NCBI GenBank assembly: GCA_902798615.1 | Contig: CADBXL010000024.1 | Span: 1-45,339 of the forward strand | Source: an uncultured Bacteroidales bacterium | GTDB lineage: Bacteria > Bacteroidota > Bacteroidia > Bacteroidales > Bacteroidaceae | Direction: 5' to 3' | Length of the DNA: 45,339 nt | Part shown: positions 25,880-33,508 of the stretch, one piece after another | How positions within the stretch are numbered: the first letter of the stretch is position 1 | Layout: each line of letters opens with the position of its first letter | The notes under the pieces: generated by a model | What the model was told of the DNA's origin: nothing | Seen by the model: only the letters and a program-made list of their open reading frames with translations | Database searches by the model: none | Program-made: the position numbers and the translations under genes

Positions 25880-28195
25880 ATGAAGAAAACAATTATTTCA
25901 TTAGTGTTGATGCTCATCGCTACTTACGGTTGGGCACAAAAGGTATGGGATAAACCAGCGTCATTCTTTGCCAAAGGTGATTTTTCCGATATCAAGGTTA
26001 GTAAGGTGGAGTTCTTAGACAAGGAGACTGTTGTGCATATAAATTTCCTGAGTCGAGGGCAGGGTGCGTTTCAGTTTGTAAAGGAAACCTACCTGAGAAC
26101 TCCAGATGGTAAGCATTATCTCGTTACCAATGCAAAGGCTACATGTGAGGAAGAAAAAGATTTGCCATTAGGAGAATGGTATCATCCTACAACTCCTAAC
26201 ACCAATTTCGCCCTCCATTTTAATCCGCTCCCTGCTGATGTAGAGCGTTTCCATCTCATCGAGGGTGATTATCCTCGCGCTTTCAAGGTTTGGAACATTT
26301 CCGAGGGAAAGCAGAAAGAAATGTCTGGATTGTTCAACTCCAACTGGCGTGATGATCAGAATGGCGAATGGATCCTTTCTCTCTATGCTGATAATGCGGT
26401 ATATGATAGTAAGGTGTGGAAGTATGAAGCTAAGAACGACAAGAAGATTGTGCTGACTGACGGTCAGGAGAAAGTAACCATTGCTGTTGGCAAGGAAAAG
26501 GCTGGCAAGCGTCAGTTCACTATCAACGAACAGAAACTTAACCTTTCAAATTTCGGTTCAACTCTTCCTTGCTATCCAACAGAGGATAATACGACATTCA
26601 GTACAGAACTTGCTAATGGAGAAGCCACTATTAATGGATGGATAAAGGATTTCCCGAAGGATCTTTCTGATAAGAAAATCAATATTACTACAAAAGTCAT
26701 GGATTTTCTGACGGGTGAAGAGGTAACTGTTGATCGCACTATTGATGCTTTGGGACATTTTTCTATAAAAGCGAAACTTAATGGTACTCAGAGTGTCGTC
26801 TTTGAAGAGAAAACAGAAAATGGAGACAAGGTTTATGAAACGGAGGTTGTCTTACAGCCAGGAAAGCAGTATTATATGGTGCATGACTGGAATAATGGCA
26901 GTTGTCTGTTCATGGGCGAGAATGCACGTTTGCAGAATGAGCTTCAGACAAATCCTTGTGACATAGAATGGGCTTCAACAGGTTATATAGAACCGAAAGT
27001 AAAGAACTATGAGACCGCTATGGGCAGGTTAAATGGTATCATAGCAAAGAATCCAAATCTCAGTAAGCGCTATCGTGAATATATGAATGATAAAATCAGG
27101 TTCCTTGCAGCTCGCAATATCGTTAATTCTCGAGAACGGGAAAAGGCCGCCCAGATTGCAGATAAGTATGCAGCCGTAAATACTTCTATGCCACTCTCTC
27201 TTACTTCTAATTTCGCAGATTATGTAGATGAGAAAATACGAAGATGCTTTTCTATGGCAATGGATAAATATCGTGATAGTCCGGAACTGTTTCTTAGATT
27301 TGAGAAAGAAGGCAAGATTAAACTAAGTGACAGCGATCATGATTTGTTGAAGAAGTGGCAGCAAACGAATGAGCTGAGAAAAAAGCTAAGAGATTGTGAG
27401 ACTATTGAGGAGGCAAATGCTGTAGGTGCCGAAATTGAGAAAATAGGCGGTGCTAAGGAGATATTGGCCCTTCGTGATAGAGAAGATATACAGAAGATAT
27501 TGGCTGAGTGGAGACCTAATACGCATAAGGTAGAATGTGATGTTATTGATTCTGTATATACGAATCAGCTTATGCGTGATTATTGTCGTGCGCGTATTCT
27601 TAGTCAAGAGCTGTCAAGAAATAAGAGTCTGACAAATGATGCGCTACCTCTTATTAACGATATCAAGAACGATTATTTCAAGCAGCAGGTTGTAGGACTG
27701 AAATATTACTATGATGAGTTGGCAAGACAGAATGAGGAGGCTGTGAAGAAGGTTATAGCTCCTGCATCAAATGTTGAGGGCTTGACTGACGGTAAGGCTA
27801 TTGTGGAAAAGATGATAGAACCTTACAAGGGCAAGATTATATATATGGATGTATGGGGTACATGGTGTCAGCCTTGTGTCAATGCAATAAAGGCTTCACC
27901 TGCGATGAAGGAGGCTGTGAAGGATTATGATATAGTTTATCTGTATTTCGCATATAGTTCAGAGGATGCTGCATGGAAGGGCTACATCGCAGAATTGGGT
28001 CTTACAAAGCCAAACTATGTTCACTACAATCTTCCTCCTAAACAGCAGAGCGCGGTAATTGAATATCTGAAAGTTGAGGGTTTCCCATCCTATTTCCTTT
28101 TTGACAAGCAGGGCAATGTTGAGACTCTTGACCGTGGACATATTGGAGATATCCCAGGCTTCAAAAAGAAGATTGACGAGCTTAGCAAGAAATAG
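25880..28195 (+). CDS. TlpA-like thiol:disulfide oxidoreductase with large N-terminal region
   Basis: 771 aa, signal peptide MKKTIISLVLMLIATYGWAQ. Residues 20-230 are beta-rich, about 250-330 resembles DUF4369-type modules (TINGWIKDFPKD…TVDRTIDALGHFSIKAKLNG), 370-620 is helical, and the C-terminal domain (about 635-771) is thioredoxin-like with the active site WGTWCQPC (Cys663, Cys666) and the cis-Pro region EGFPSYFLFD. Exported to the periplasm, where it probably reduces a client protein. The gap from the previous gene is 158 bp, so it may have its own promoter. Confidence 0.88.
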   Translation: MKKTIISLVLMLIATYGWAQKVWDKPASFFAKGDFSDIKVSKVEFLDKETVVHINFLSRGQGAFQFVKETYLRTPDGKHYLVTNAKATCEEEKDLPLGEWYHPTTPNTNFALHFNPLPADVERFHLIEGDYPRAFKVWNISEGKQKEMSGLFNSNWRDDQNGEWILSLYADNAVYDSKVWKYEAKNDKKIVLTDGQEKVTIAVGKEKAGKRQFTINEQKLNLSNFGSTLPCYPTEDNTTFSTELANGEATINGWIKDFPKDLSDKKINITTKVMDFLTGEEVTVDRTIDALGHFSIKAKLNGTQSVVFEEKTENGDKVYETEVVLQPGKQYYMVHDWNNGSCLFMGENARLQNELQTNPCDIEWASTGYIEPKVKNYETAMGRLNGIIAKNPNLSKRYREYMNDKIRFLAARNIVNSREREKAAQIADKYAAVNTSMPLSLTSNFADYVDEKIRRCFSMAMDKYRDSPELFLRFEKEGKIKLSDSDHDLLKKWQQTNELRKKLRDCETIEEANAVGAEIEKIGGAKEILALRDREDIQKILAEWRPNTHKVECDVIDSVYTNQLMRDYCRARILSQELSRNKSLTNDALPLINDIKNDYFKQQVVGLKYYYDELARQNEEAVKKVIAPASNVEGLTDGKAIVEKMIEPYKGKIIYMDVWGTWCQPCVNAIKASPAMKEAVKDYDIVYLYFAYSSEDAAWKGYIAELGLTKPNYVHYNLPPKQQSAVIEYLKVEGFPSYFLFDKQGNVETLDRGHIGDIPGFKKKIDELSKK

Positions 28196-28236
28196 TTTTT
28201 TCCTCGTTTTTATTTGGATTGTTTGCGAAATTTTAG

Positions 28237-28244
28237 TATCTTTG
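28237..28244 (+). promoter_or_regulatory. -7 box TATCTTTG feeding the leader RNA
   Basis: A TTTG at 28215-28218 or 28222-28225 precedes TATCTTTG. Transcription would begin at the first bases of the conserved leader (28245-28330). Confidence 0.6.
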
Positions 28245-28330
28245 CATTCATCAAATCAAAGACTGTGCGCCAGCCTTTTGGGGCTGACGCGCACTTTTGA
28301 TTTCGTGCGAGGATGCTTCGCACGTTGTCA
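28245..28330 (+). ncRNA. Conserved two-hairpin leader RNA, copy 1
   Basis: AAATCAAA (28253-28260) pairs with TTTGATTT, enclosing the stem GTGCGC-CAGCC / GGCTG-AC-GCGCAC. A second hairpin CGTGCGA/TCGCACG (7 bp) follows. It starts right after a -7 box and ends about 70 nt before the rhodanese ATG. An 85-nt copy about 91% identical lies on the minus strand at 44009-44091 in front of the alarmone synthetase gene. I cannot assign it to an Rfam family from memory. Confidence 0.75.
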
Positions 28331-28399
28331 ACGATAAGGTTTGAGGTTAGGGATTAGAGATTAGCTTCAGGCCTTTGATAAACTAAAAAAGTAGAAACA

Positions 28400-28783
28400 A
28401 TGAAGAGAATAATAGCTATGGGCGTATTTGGTGCGTTACTCGGGTTGTTCAGTTGCAATGCACAGAGTTCTGACAACGCTTTCAGGAGCGTTGAGGTGGA
28501 GGAGTTTGCCAAGGTAATTGCAGACACTTCAGTAATCCGTCTTGATGTTCGTACTCCAGAGGAGTATGCTGAAGGGCATATCGACAATGCCATTAATATA
28601 GATGTGCTTAACGATGGCTTTGAGGCAAAGGCGGTTTCTACTCTTCCAAAGGACAGGACGATAGCCCTGTATTGTCGCAGCGGTCGCAGAAGCAAGAATG
28701 CTGCCAAGATCCTTTCTGCTAATGGCTACACCGTTGTGGAACTCAACAGCGGGTATAATGGGTGGAAGAAGAGTTTCAATTAA
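28400..28783 (+). CDS. Rhodanese-like lipoprotein
   Basis: 127 aa. Type II signal peptide with Cys19 in LFSC, so a lipid-anchored periplasm-facing protein. One rhodanese domain: VIRLDVRTPEEYAEGHIDNA, then active-site loop LYCRSGRRS with catalytic Cys92, and VVELNSGYNGWKK at the end. Single-domain rhodaneses carry sulfane sulfur; the target here is unknown. Preceded by the conserved leader RNA at 28245-28330. Confidence 0.92.
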   Translation: MKRIIAMGVFGALLGLFSCNAQSSDNAFRSVEVEEFAKVIADTSVIRLDVRTPEEYAEGHIDNAINIDVLNDGFEAKAVSTLPKDRTIALYCRSGRRSKNAAKILSANGYTVVELNSGYNGWKKSFN

Positions 28784-28847
28784 CAATTAATAATTAATAA
28801 TTAATAATGAACATATCCTTTCGCCCATACTGCGCCAGCCTCTTGCC

Positions 28848-28890
28848 CCTCACGGGGAAAGATGCCCGTAGGGCAGAAAGGGGTCTCTAT
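28848..28890. repeat. Partial G/C palindromic repeat
   Basis: TTGCCCCTCACGGGGAAAGA followed by TGCCCGTAGGGCAGAAAGGG shares the TGCCC-TA-GGGCA core of the palindromic elements at 13313, 33922 and 34425. An AATTAATAATTAATAATTAA string precedes it. Confidence 0.5.
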
Positions 28891-28896
28891 TAACTT

Positions 28897-29088
28897 ATGA
28901 TACGACTTACAACTTGTACGAATGAGTTCAATGCACAATTATTGAAAGGTGCATTGGAAAGTGAAGGAATTCCAGCTATGCTCTCAAACGAGATAATGAG
29001 TGGATACATGGGTACCCAAGGTGTTGATATCCTTGTAAAGGAAGAAGACCTTGAGGCAGCGAAGAAGATTCTTGAGCAACAGGGATAA
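28897..29088 (+). CDS. DUF2007 family protein
   Basis: A 63-aa protein: NEFNAQLLKGALESEGIPAM, then QGVDILVKEEDLEAAKKILE, a ferredoxin-like beta-alpha-beta-beta-alpha-beta pattern of DUF2007 (putative PII-like signalling domain). It follows the rhodanese gene by 113 bp and precedes a strong terminator. Confidence 0.82.
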   Translation: MIRLTTCTNEFNAQLLKGALESEGIPAMLSNEIMSGYMGTQGVDILVKEEDLEAAKKILEQQG

Positions 29089-29137
29089 AAAAAGACCCTC
29101 TAAATTCCCTATTGGGGAATTTAGAGGGTCTTTTTAC
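29089..29137 (+). terminator. Strong intrinsic terminator
   Basis: AAAGACCCTCTAAATTCCC pairs with GGGAATTTAGAGGGTCTTT, followed by TT; it directly follows the DUF2007 stop and may serve the convergent AraC gene as well. Confidence 0.9.
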
Positions 29138-29194
29138 TTTATTCGCAAAACTCGTAAGCTTTGCAGTTCTTCTTTAATCTTTATTCCATTACCT

Positions 29195-29530
29195 TTATGC
29201 CCCTTTGGCATATTCAGAAGGTGTCATACCGACAACGCGCTTGAAAGTACGGCTGAAATTATTGCTGTCCTCATAGCCGCACTTGCGCGCTACGGTGGCA
29301 ATTGGATATTTGCGTGCACTTTCCAAGAGCTGCTGGGCATACGTCATGCGAATGCCAAGGATATACACTGCACCGGTGATGCCGGTGATGGAGAAAATCT
29401 TGCGACGCAGATGCTGGTTAGTCATGGACAATGCTTCTGAAACCGTATCACAATTTACGTGCCCAATCTTCATCTGATCGTGAACGATCTGATGAATCTT
29501 CTTTAGGAATTGTTTGTACTCTCTAAGCAT
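29195..29530 (-). CDS. Minimal AraC-type DNA-binding protein
   Basis: 111 aa that are almost entirely the AraC C-terminal domain: two helix-turn-helix units (SEALSMTNQHLRRKIFSITG and YPIATVARKCGYEDSNNFSR, ending FKRVVGMTPSEYAKG). There is no sensor domain. Such stand-alone domains can act as constitutive regulators or be regulated by their own level. The ATG at 29530 follows a long A+T-rich stretch. Confidence 0.85.
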   Translation of the reverse strand: MLREYKQFLKKIHQIVHDQMKIGHVNCDTVSEALSMTNQHLRRKIFSITGITGAVYILGIRMTYAQQLLESARKYPIATVARKCGYEDSNNFSRTFKRVVGMTPSEYAKGA

Positions 29531-29699
29531 AGTATTAATTGTTTAATAGTTATGTGTTAGTTATTTAATTCTCAAAGACCTATGAACTAAGGATTAGAGT
29601 CCATGGACTTTGCTTGCAAAAATACACAATTATTTCAAAATCACATAGTTTTTTTATATAAAATTGAGGTTTTGATACAAAAAAAGCACAATTTTATTA

Positions 29700-29810
29700 A
29701 TTACAAGTGACAAAAATGACAAAAAAAGACAAAAGGCTAAAGGCAAAAGACGAAAGACTTTACCTTTTGCCCTTAGCCCTTTAGCCTTTAGCCATTAGCC
29801 TTTTAGCCCT
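29700..29810. repeat. AAAGGCTAAAGGC low-complexity inverted arrays
   Basis: AAAAGGCTAAAGGCAAAAG (about 29727-29746) faces repeated CCTTTAGCC units (about 29763-29809), so the two arms can pair. The second arm covers the stop region of the next minus-strand gene. Confidence 0.55.
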
Positions 29811-30130
29811 AACCGGAAGTTGGCAAATTTCTTGCGCTTGTATTTATAGTTCATATCGCCTTGCATGGTGTATGCCTCGCGCTCGAAGGAGAGGGCATAG
29901 TAGGCTTTCATGAAGTTGCGCAGTCGGGCGAGGTGGTATAGCCATTCGGCTATGTACAACAGGTAGAAGCCGATGTAGAGCAGCTCCTTCTGTTGCAGCG
30001 AATGGATATACTCATGGTTCTTGGCGGTCTCGGGCAGGCGTCCCTTATCTACTCGGCAGAATACGTAGCCGAACAGATTGATTGCCCAGAATGAGCCGAA
30101 TGGGAAAAAACTATTATATATTATTCTCAT
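29795..30130 (-). CDS. Small membrane protein with HExxH motif
   Basis: 111 aa with two hydrophobic segments (FFPFGSFWAINLFGYVF and LLYIGFYLLYIAEWLYHL). Between them is NHEYIHSLQQKE, an HExxH motif, and at about residue 84 ALSFEREAY offers a downstream Glu as third zinc ligand. This is the layout of small gluzincin-type metallopeptidases, though the family could also be a non-catalytic relative. The gene stands alone between two regulators. Confidence 0.65.
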   Translation of the reverse strand: MRIIYNSFFPFGSFWAINLFGYVFCRVDKGRLPETAKNHEYIHSLQQKELLYIGFYLLYIAEWLYHLARLRNFMKAYYALSFEREAYTMQGDMNYKYKRKKFANFRLGLKG

Positions 30131-30340
30131 GGCCCCCCTCCTTCTCCCCCGAGGGGGAGAGTTTATTATATACTATTGTTGTGTTTACAAAATCCCGCTT
30201 GAGGATATTGCTGTATTTTATTTTTTCCATTTTCTTGATATGCCTTTGTTGATTTGAAAATACTATCTAAGACCCCTCCCCCTCGGGGGAAGTCCGATGT
30301 TGATAACATCGGAGTATGTGCAAAAGTTTGGGCCCTCCCT
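30131..30340. repeat. G/C palindromes and 33-nt hairpin copy 3
   Basis: CCCCCGAGGGGG at about 30147-30158 and CCCCCTCGGGGG at about 30278-30289. The 33-nt hairpin element lies at 30290-30321 on the minus strand: GCACATACTC, stem CGATGTT, loop ATC, stem AACATCG, GACTT. A TACTATCTAA string (30261) is shared with the region of copy 1 (10460). Confidence 0.65.
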
Positions 30341-33157
30341 TTAACTATACTTCGACGGTGATATTCCGAAATATTTCTTGAATACGGTGCTGAAATACTT
30401 TGGGTTGTCGAAGCCTGTGAGGATAGATACCTCGGTGACGGAGTGCCCCTGACGGAGCAGGGAAGAGGCTTTCTCCAGTCGGATGGTTCGCACGAAGTCC
30501 TGTGGCGACTTACCCGTGTATGTCTTCAGCTTCACGTAGAAGAGGGTGCGGCTCATTCCCATCTCGCGGCATAGGTTGTCGATGGTGAAGTCGGTATCCT
30601 TGAGGTTGTTGAGAGTTATCTTCATAGCTTTTTCCACGAATTCCACGCCCTCGCGCTTCATAGGAGTTGTGCCGCTGTCACTTTCCTCTGCCTCAGTCTC
30701 GCTGCTATTGTCAGCCGCCTCGCTGGCATTCTCGGTCGGTGTCATTGGTTCATCGTCAGGAACGGCAACCCTGTCCATCATGTGGCGTAGGTATTTGCTG
30801 TGCAGGTTATACATCAGCCATGCACCTTGGAAGGCGAGTACGATGAGTAACACGTAGATGCACCACATCCACCATGAGTTCCACCAAGGCTGTCCGATGT
30901 GGATTGTAATTTTCTTCTCGTCGAGCACTATGCCGCTCGTTTTGCTGATGCTACGTATTTGCAGTATGTGCTTGCCCGGCTCAAGGTTCTCGAAACTGAT
31001 GGACTGCTGGGTGAATATCTGACTCCACTCCATTCCCTCGATGCGGTACTGATAGCCTATGTCGAAGTAGTTTCTCAGGTTTATGCTCTCAAACAGGATG
31101 TCGAAGCTCCGCTCATGGTATGACAGCCGTATCTCGCCTTTGTGCAGACCGTCGGCTATGCGCTGCCGGAAAGCGTCGTGATTCTTGGCTTCCGCAGATC
31201 CTTCGCTATGCAGATGCACGTCCTTTATGGTGAGGGGAGCCTTATAGTTCAGTCGGGTGATGTTCTTAGGATTGATGACGACAACGCCGTCCACCGTACC
31301 GTAGATGATATCGCCATTAGGCATGTTAGCCGCGGCATGTTGTACATATTCGGTGTTGAGACCGTAGCAGTAGCTCACGTTGATGATCTCGGTAGGGCGG
31401 TCGGGATTCACGAATACGAGACCTTTCTCTGTGGCAATCCATATCCTTCCGGTAAGGTCTTTGGTGATGCTCATCACGATATTGGAAGGCATACCCTCGT
31501 CGGTGCTGAGCTGATGCGTTACCTTGTATGTCTTCAGGTCGAGGATATACACGCCTCCGCCGTCGGTGGCAATCCATAGTCGGCCGTTTTTATCCTCGAA
31601 GATATCGTTCACGTATCTGTTGGCATCGGTCTTGTCATCAGGCATATACTCAATCATCTTAGGCTTCTCGTCGTTGATGTTGACGAGATAGAGACCGTGA
31701 GCCGAGCCGATAGCCATTCTTCCGTCGGAAAGGGGAGTGAGGGCAAGGATATTATCCACGCTGAAGTATTTGTTGCCCTCAGCAGTCTTAACGGTGAGTG
31801 ATCCGAAGAGAGTGCCCATCCACAGATTACCAGCCTTGTCATAGCGTAGTCGGAAAGCATGGTCGTCCTTTAGCGTGCCGTCGGCGGTGGAATACAGCTT
31901 CCTTGTAGTGCCGTTGGGGGAAACTTCGCAAATGCCATTTCCGTAGGTGGCAATGAGTAGTTTTCCGTCAGGCTTCTTGCATATATCCAAGACCACCAAG
32001 CCCCTTGCGGCGTGTTTCCATGTATCAGTCAGGGAGTTATAGATACTTATGCCGTCGTCGGTTCCCATGAGCACCAGTTCGTTACCATCGTTTGCCACGC
32101 AGTTTACATGGTCGTTGATGATTGACTGCGGATTGTTCATGATATGATGGAATACGGCGGTAGTGCCCCCTGTAGGGCGTGCCATGTCTATACCTCCGGA
32201 ATAGGAAGCCACGAATATGTTGCTCCACGTGTCAACGATGATATCATATACGCCATTGCCGTGAAGAACGCCGTCAGTACCCTCGTTTGCGCTGAACAGC
32301 GGACTGGCATTTGCTCCTGTGCGCAAGGCCTGATACACTCCGAAGCCGTCGATACCGATAAGCATTGTCCTGTCATCGTAAGGGGTTATAACCCTCGCTG
32401 GATTTGTAGGGATGTCGAGCGTAACCTCCTCCACATTCTCCTTACCCATATTCTTTATCACCTTCACACCTTTGCCGAAAGTGCCGAGCCACAGGTTGTT
32501 GGTACGCTGGTCAAAATATCCGGAGATGACGCCATCGTCAAATATTCTCTTACCGCTCTGGTCAAACACACCGTCATGGGTACAGAACAGGATTTCGTCG
32601 TTTCGCCAAGGCAGGATATAGTCAGAGAAGTGTCGGATTCCCATATCCTTCATCTTGAAGCCGTCAGACAACAGTAGCTGATATACACCCTCCCTCATGG
32701 CGAGCCACATACAGTCACGTGTCACCAGCACGTCGGAAAGCATTACGGGGATATTCATGATTTTCGACACATCGGTCATGAAGTCGAAACGATCCTGAAT
32801 CCTGTTGTATTGATAGATGCGTCCTGAGTTGTCGAACACATACATCTCATCGTCGTTGTCGGTGGAATGGGCAAACCTTACGACACGTCCGGCAAAACTG
32901 CTATACGGACTGCTCTCTCCCAAGGAGTAATTGCTTACCACAACACCATTCGTGCGGTCAATACCATGTTTCGTGGTCCACCAAACGGCATTATCCTTCG
33001 ACTTATGAAGAGAATACACCCTTTGGCTCGACAGGCCTTCAAGGGTGCCGAAATGAGAAAAGGTGAAATCCCTTACCTTTAATCCCGAGGCTGATATCGG
33101 TAGTCCTATGGTTAGAAGGCAGGCAATAATATATAGGTATAGTTTCTTTACAGACAT
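30341..33157 (-). CDS. Beta-propeller periplasmic sensor fused to AraC domain (no kinase)
   Basis: 938 aa. Signal peptide or anchor at 1-24; residues 25-650 are two-component-regulator propeller repeats (GLSSQRVYSLHKSKDNAVWW, NDIFEDKNGRLWIATDGGGV, SITKDLTGRIWIATEKGLVF); about 660-750 is a Y_Y_Y domain ending EPGKHILQIRSIS; one membrane segment at about 758-783 (WWMWCIYVLLIVLAFQGAWL); an acidic linker at about 800-832; and an AraC helix-turn-helix domain at about 845-938. The histidine kinase and receiver of classical hybrid two-component systems are absent, so the signal should pass directly from propeller to DNA-binding domain at the membrane. Ligand probably a glycan; target unknown. Confidence 0.92.
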   Translation of the reverse strand: MSVKKLYLYIIACLLTIGLPISASGLKVRDFTFSHFGTLEGLSSQRVYSLHKSKDNAVWWTTKHGIDRTNGVVVSNYSLGESSPYSSFAGRVVRFAHSTDNDDEMYVFDNSGRIYQYNRIQDRFDFMTDVSKIMNIPVMLSDVLVTRDCMWLAMREGVYQLLLSDGFKMKDMGIRHFSDYILPWRNDEILFCTHDGVFDQSGKRIFDDGVISGYFDQRTNNLWLGTFGKGVKVIKNMGKENVEEVTLDIPTNPARVITPYDDRTMLIGIDGFGVYQALRTGANASPLFSANEGTDGVLHGNGVYDIIVDTWSNIFVASYSGGIDMARPTGGTTAVFHHIMNNPQSIINDHVNCVANDGNELVLMGTDDGISIYNSLTDTWKHAARGLVVLDICKKPDGKLLIATYGNGICEVSPNGTTRKLYSTADGTLKDDHAFRLRYDKAGNLWMGTLFGSLTVKTAEGNKYFSVDNILALTPLSDGRMAIGSAHGLYLVNINDEKPKMIEYMPDDKTDANRYVNDIFEDKNGRLWIATDGGGVYILDLKTYKVTHQLSTDEGMPSNIVMSITKDLTGRIWIATEKGLVFVNPDRPTEIINVSYCYGLNTEYVQHAAANMPNGDIIYGTVDGVVVINPKNITRLNYKAPLTIKDVHLHSEGSAEAKNHDAFRQRIADGLHKGEIRLSYHERSFDILFESINLRNYFDIGYQYRIEGMEWSQIFTQQSISFENLEPGKHILQIRSISKTSGIVLDEKKITIHIGQPWWNSWWMWCIYVLLIVLAFQGAWLMYNLHSKYLRHMMDRVAVPDDEPMTPTENASEAADNSSETEAEESDSGTTPMKREGVEFVEKAMKITLNNLKDTDFTIDNLCREMGMSRTLFYVKLKTYTGKSPQDFVRTIRLEKASSLLRQGHSVTEVSILTGFDNPKYFSTVFKKYFGISPSKYS

Positions 33158-33508
33158 TATTCTTATCTACGGTTATTAGAATTAATAGCTAATAAATTAG
33201 GCTTCCTTGGGTGCAAAAATAAGAAATATTCTTGAGAATCGCAAGGAAAGTTACTTTTTTTTGTTTACCTTTCTTTCCTCTCTTGATTTTCCTCTCATTC
33301 GGAATAAGAGCTACATAAGAGCAACATAAGAGCAGCATAAGAGCATCCTTTGAAGAAAAATGAAAGATTTCTTTCATCGGTTCAAGGAAAGCAAATGTTA
33401 AATATTTAAATTCTAAACGCAAAGACGCAAAGACGCAAAGACGCAAAGTTTATATTTACAGGCTTTTCTTAGCATCTTTGCGTTGAAAAACAATTTATGG
33501 AGTGTTTC
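33158..33508. other. Gap with 11-nt array and 8-nt repeats
   Basis: No gene. AAGAGC recurs at 33306, 33317, 33328 and 33339 (11-nt period). CGCAAAGA repeats every 8 nt at about 33418-33447, a string common in Bacteroidetes. The A+T-rich promoter region of the regulator gene lies on the left. Confidence 0.6.
33306..33346. repeat. 11-nt-period array, AAGAGC core, 4 units
   Basis: ATAAGAGC units start their AAGAGC at 33306, 33317, 33328 and 33339; the variable bases between are CTAC/CAAC/CAGC-like. It lies about 150 bp upstream of the regulator start. Unlike the other arrays no inverted arm is seen. Confidence 0.8.

Noticed and set aside
33418-33447. CGCAAAGA tandem repeats as a regulatory array
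   Set aside because: An 8-nt low-complexity string common between Bacteroidetes genes; no further structure.
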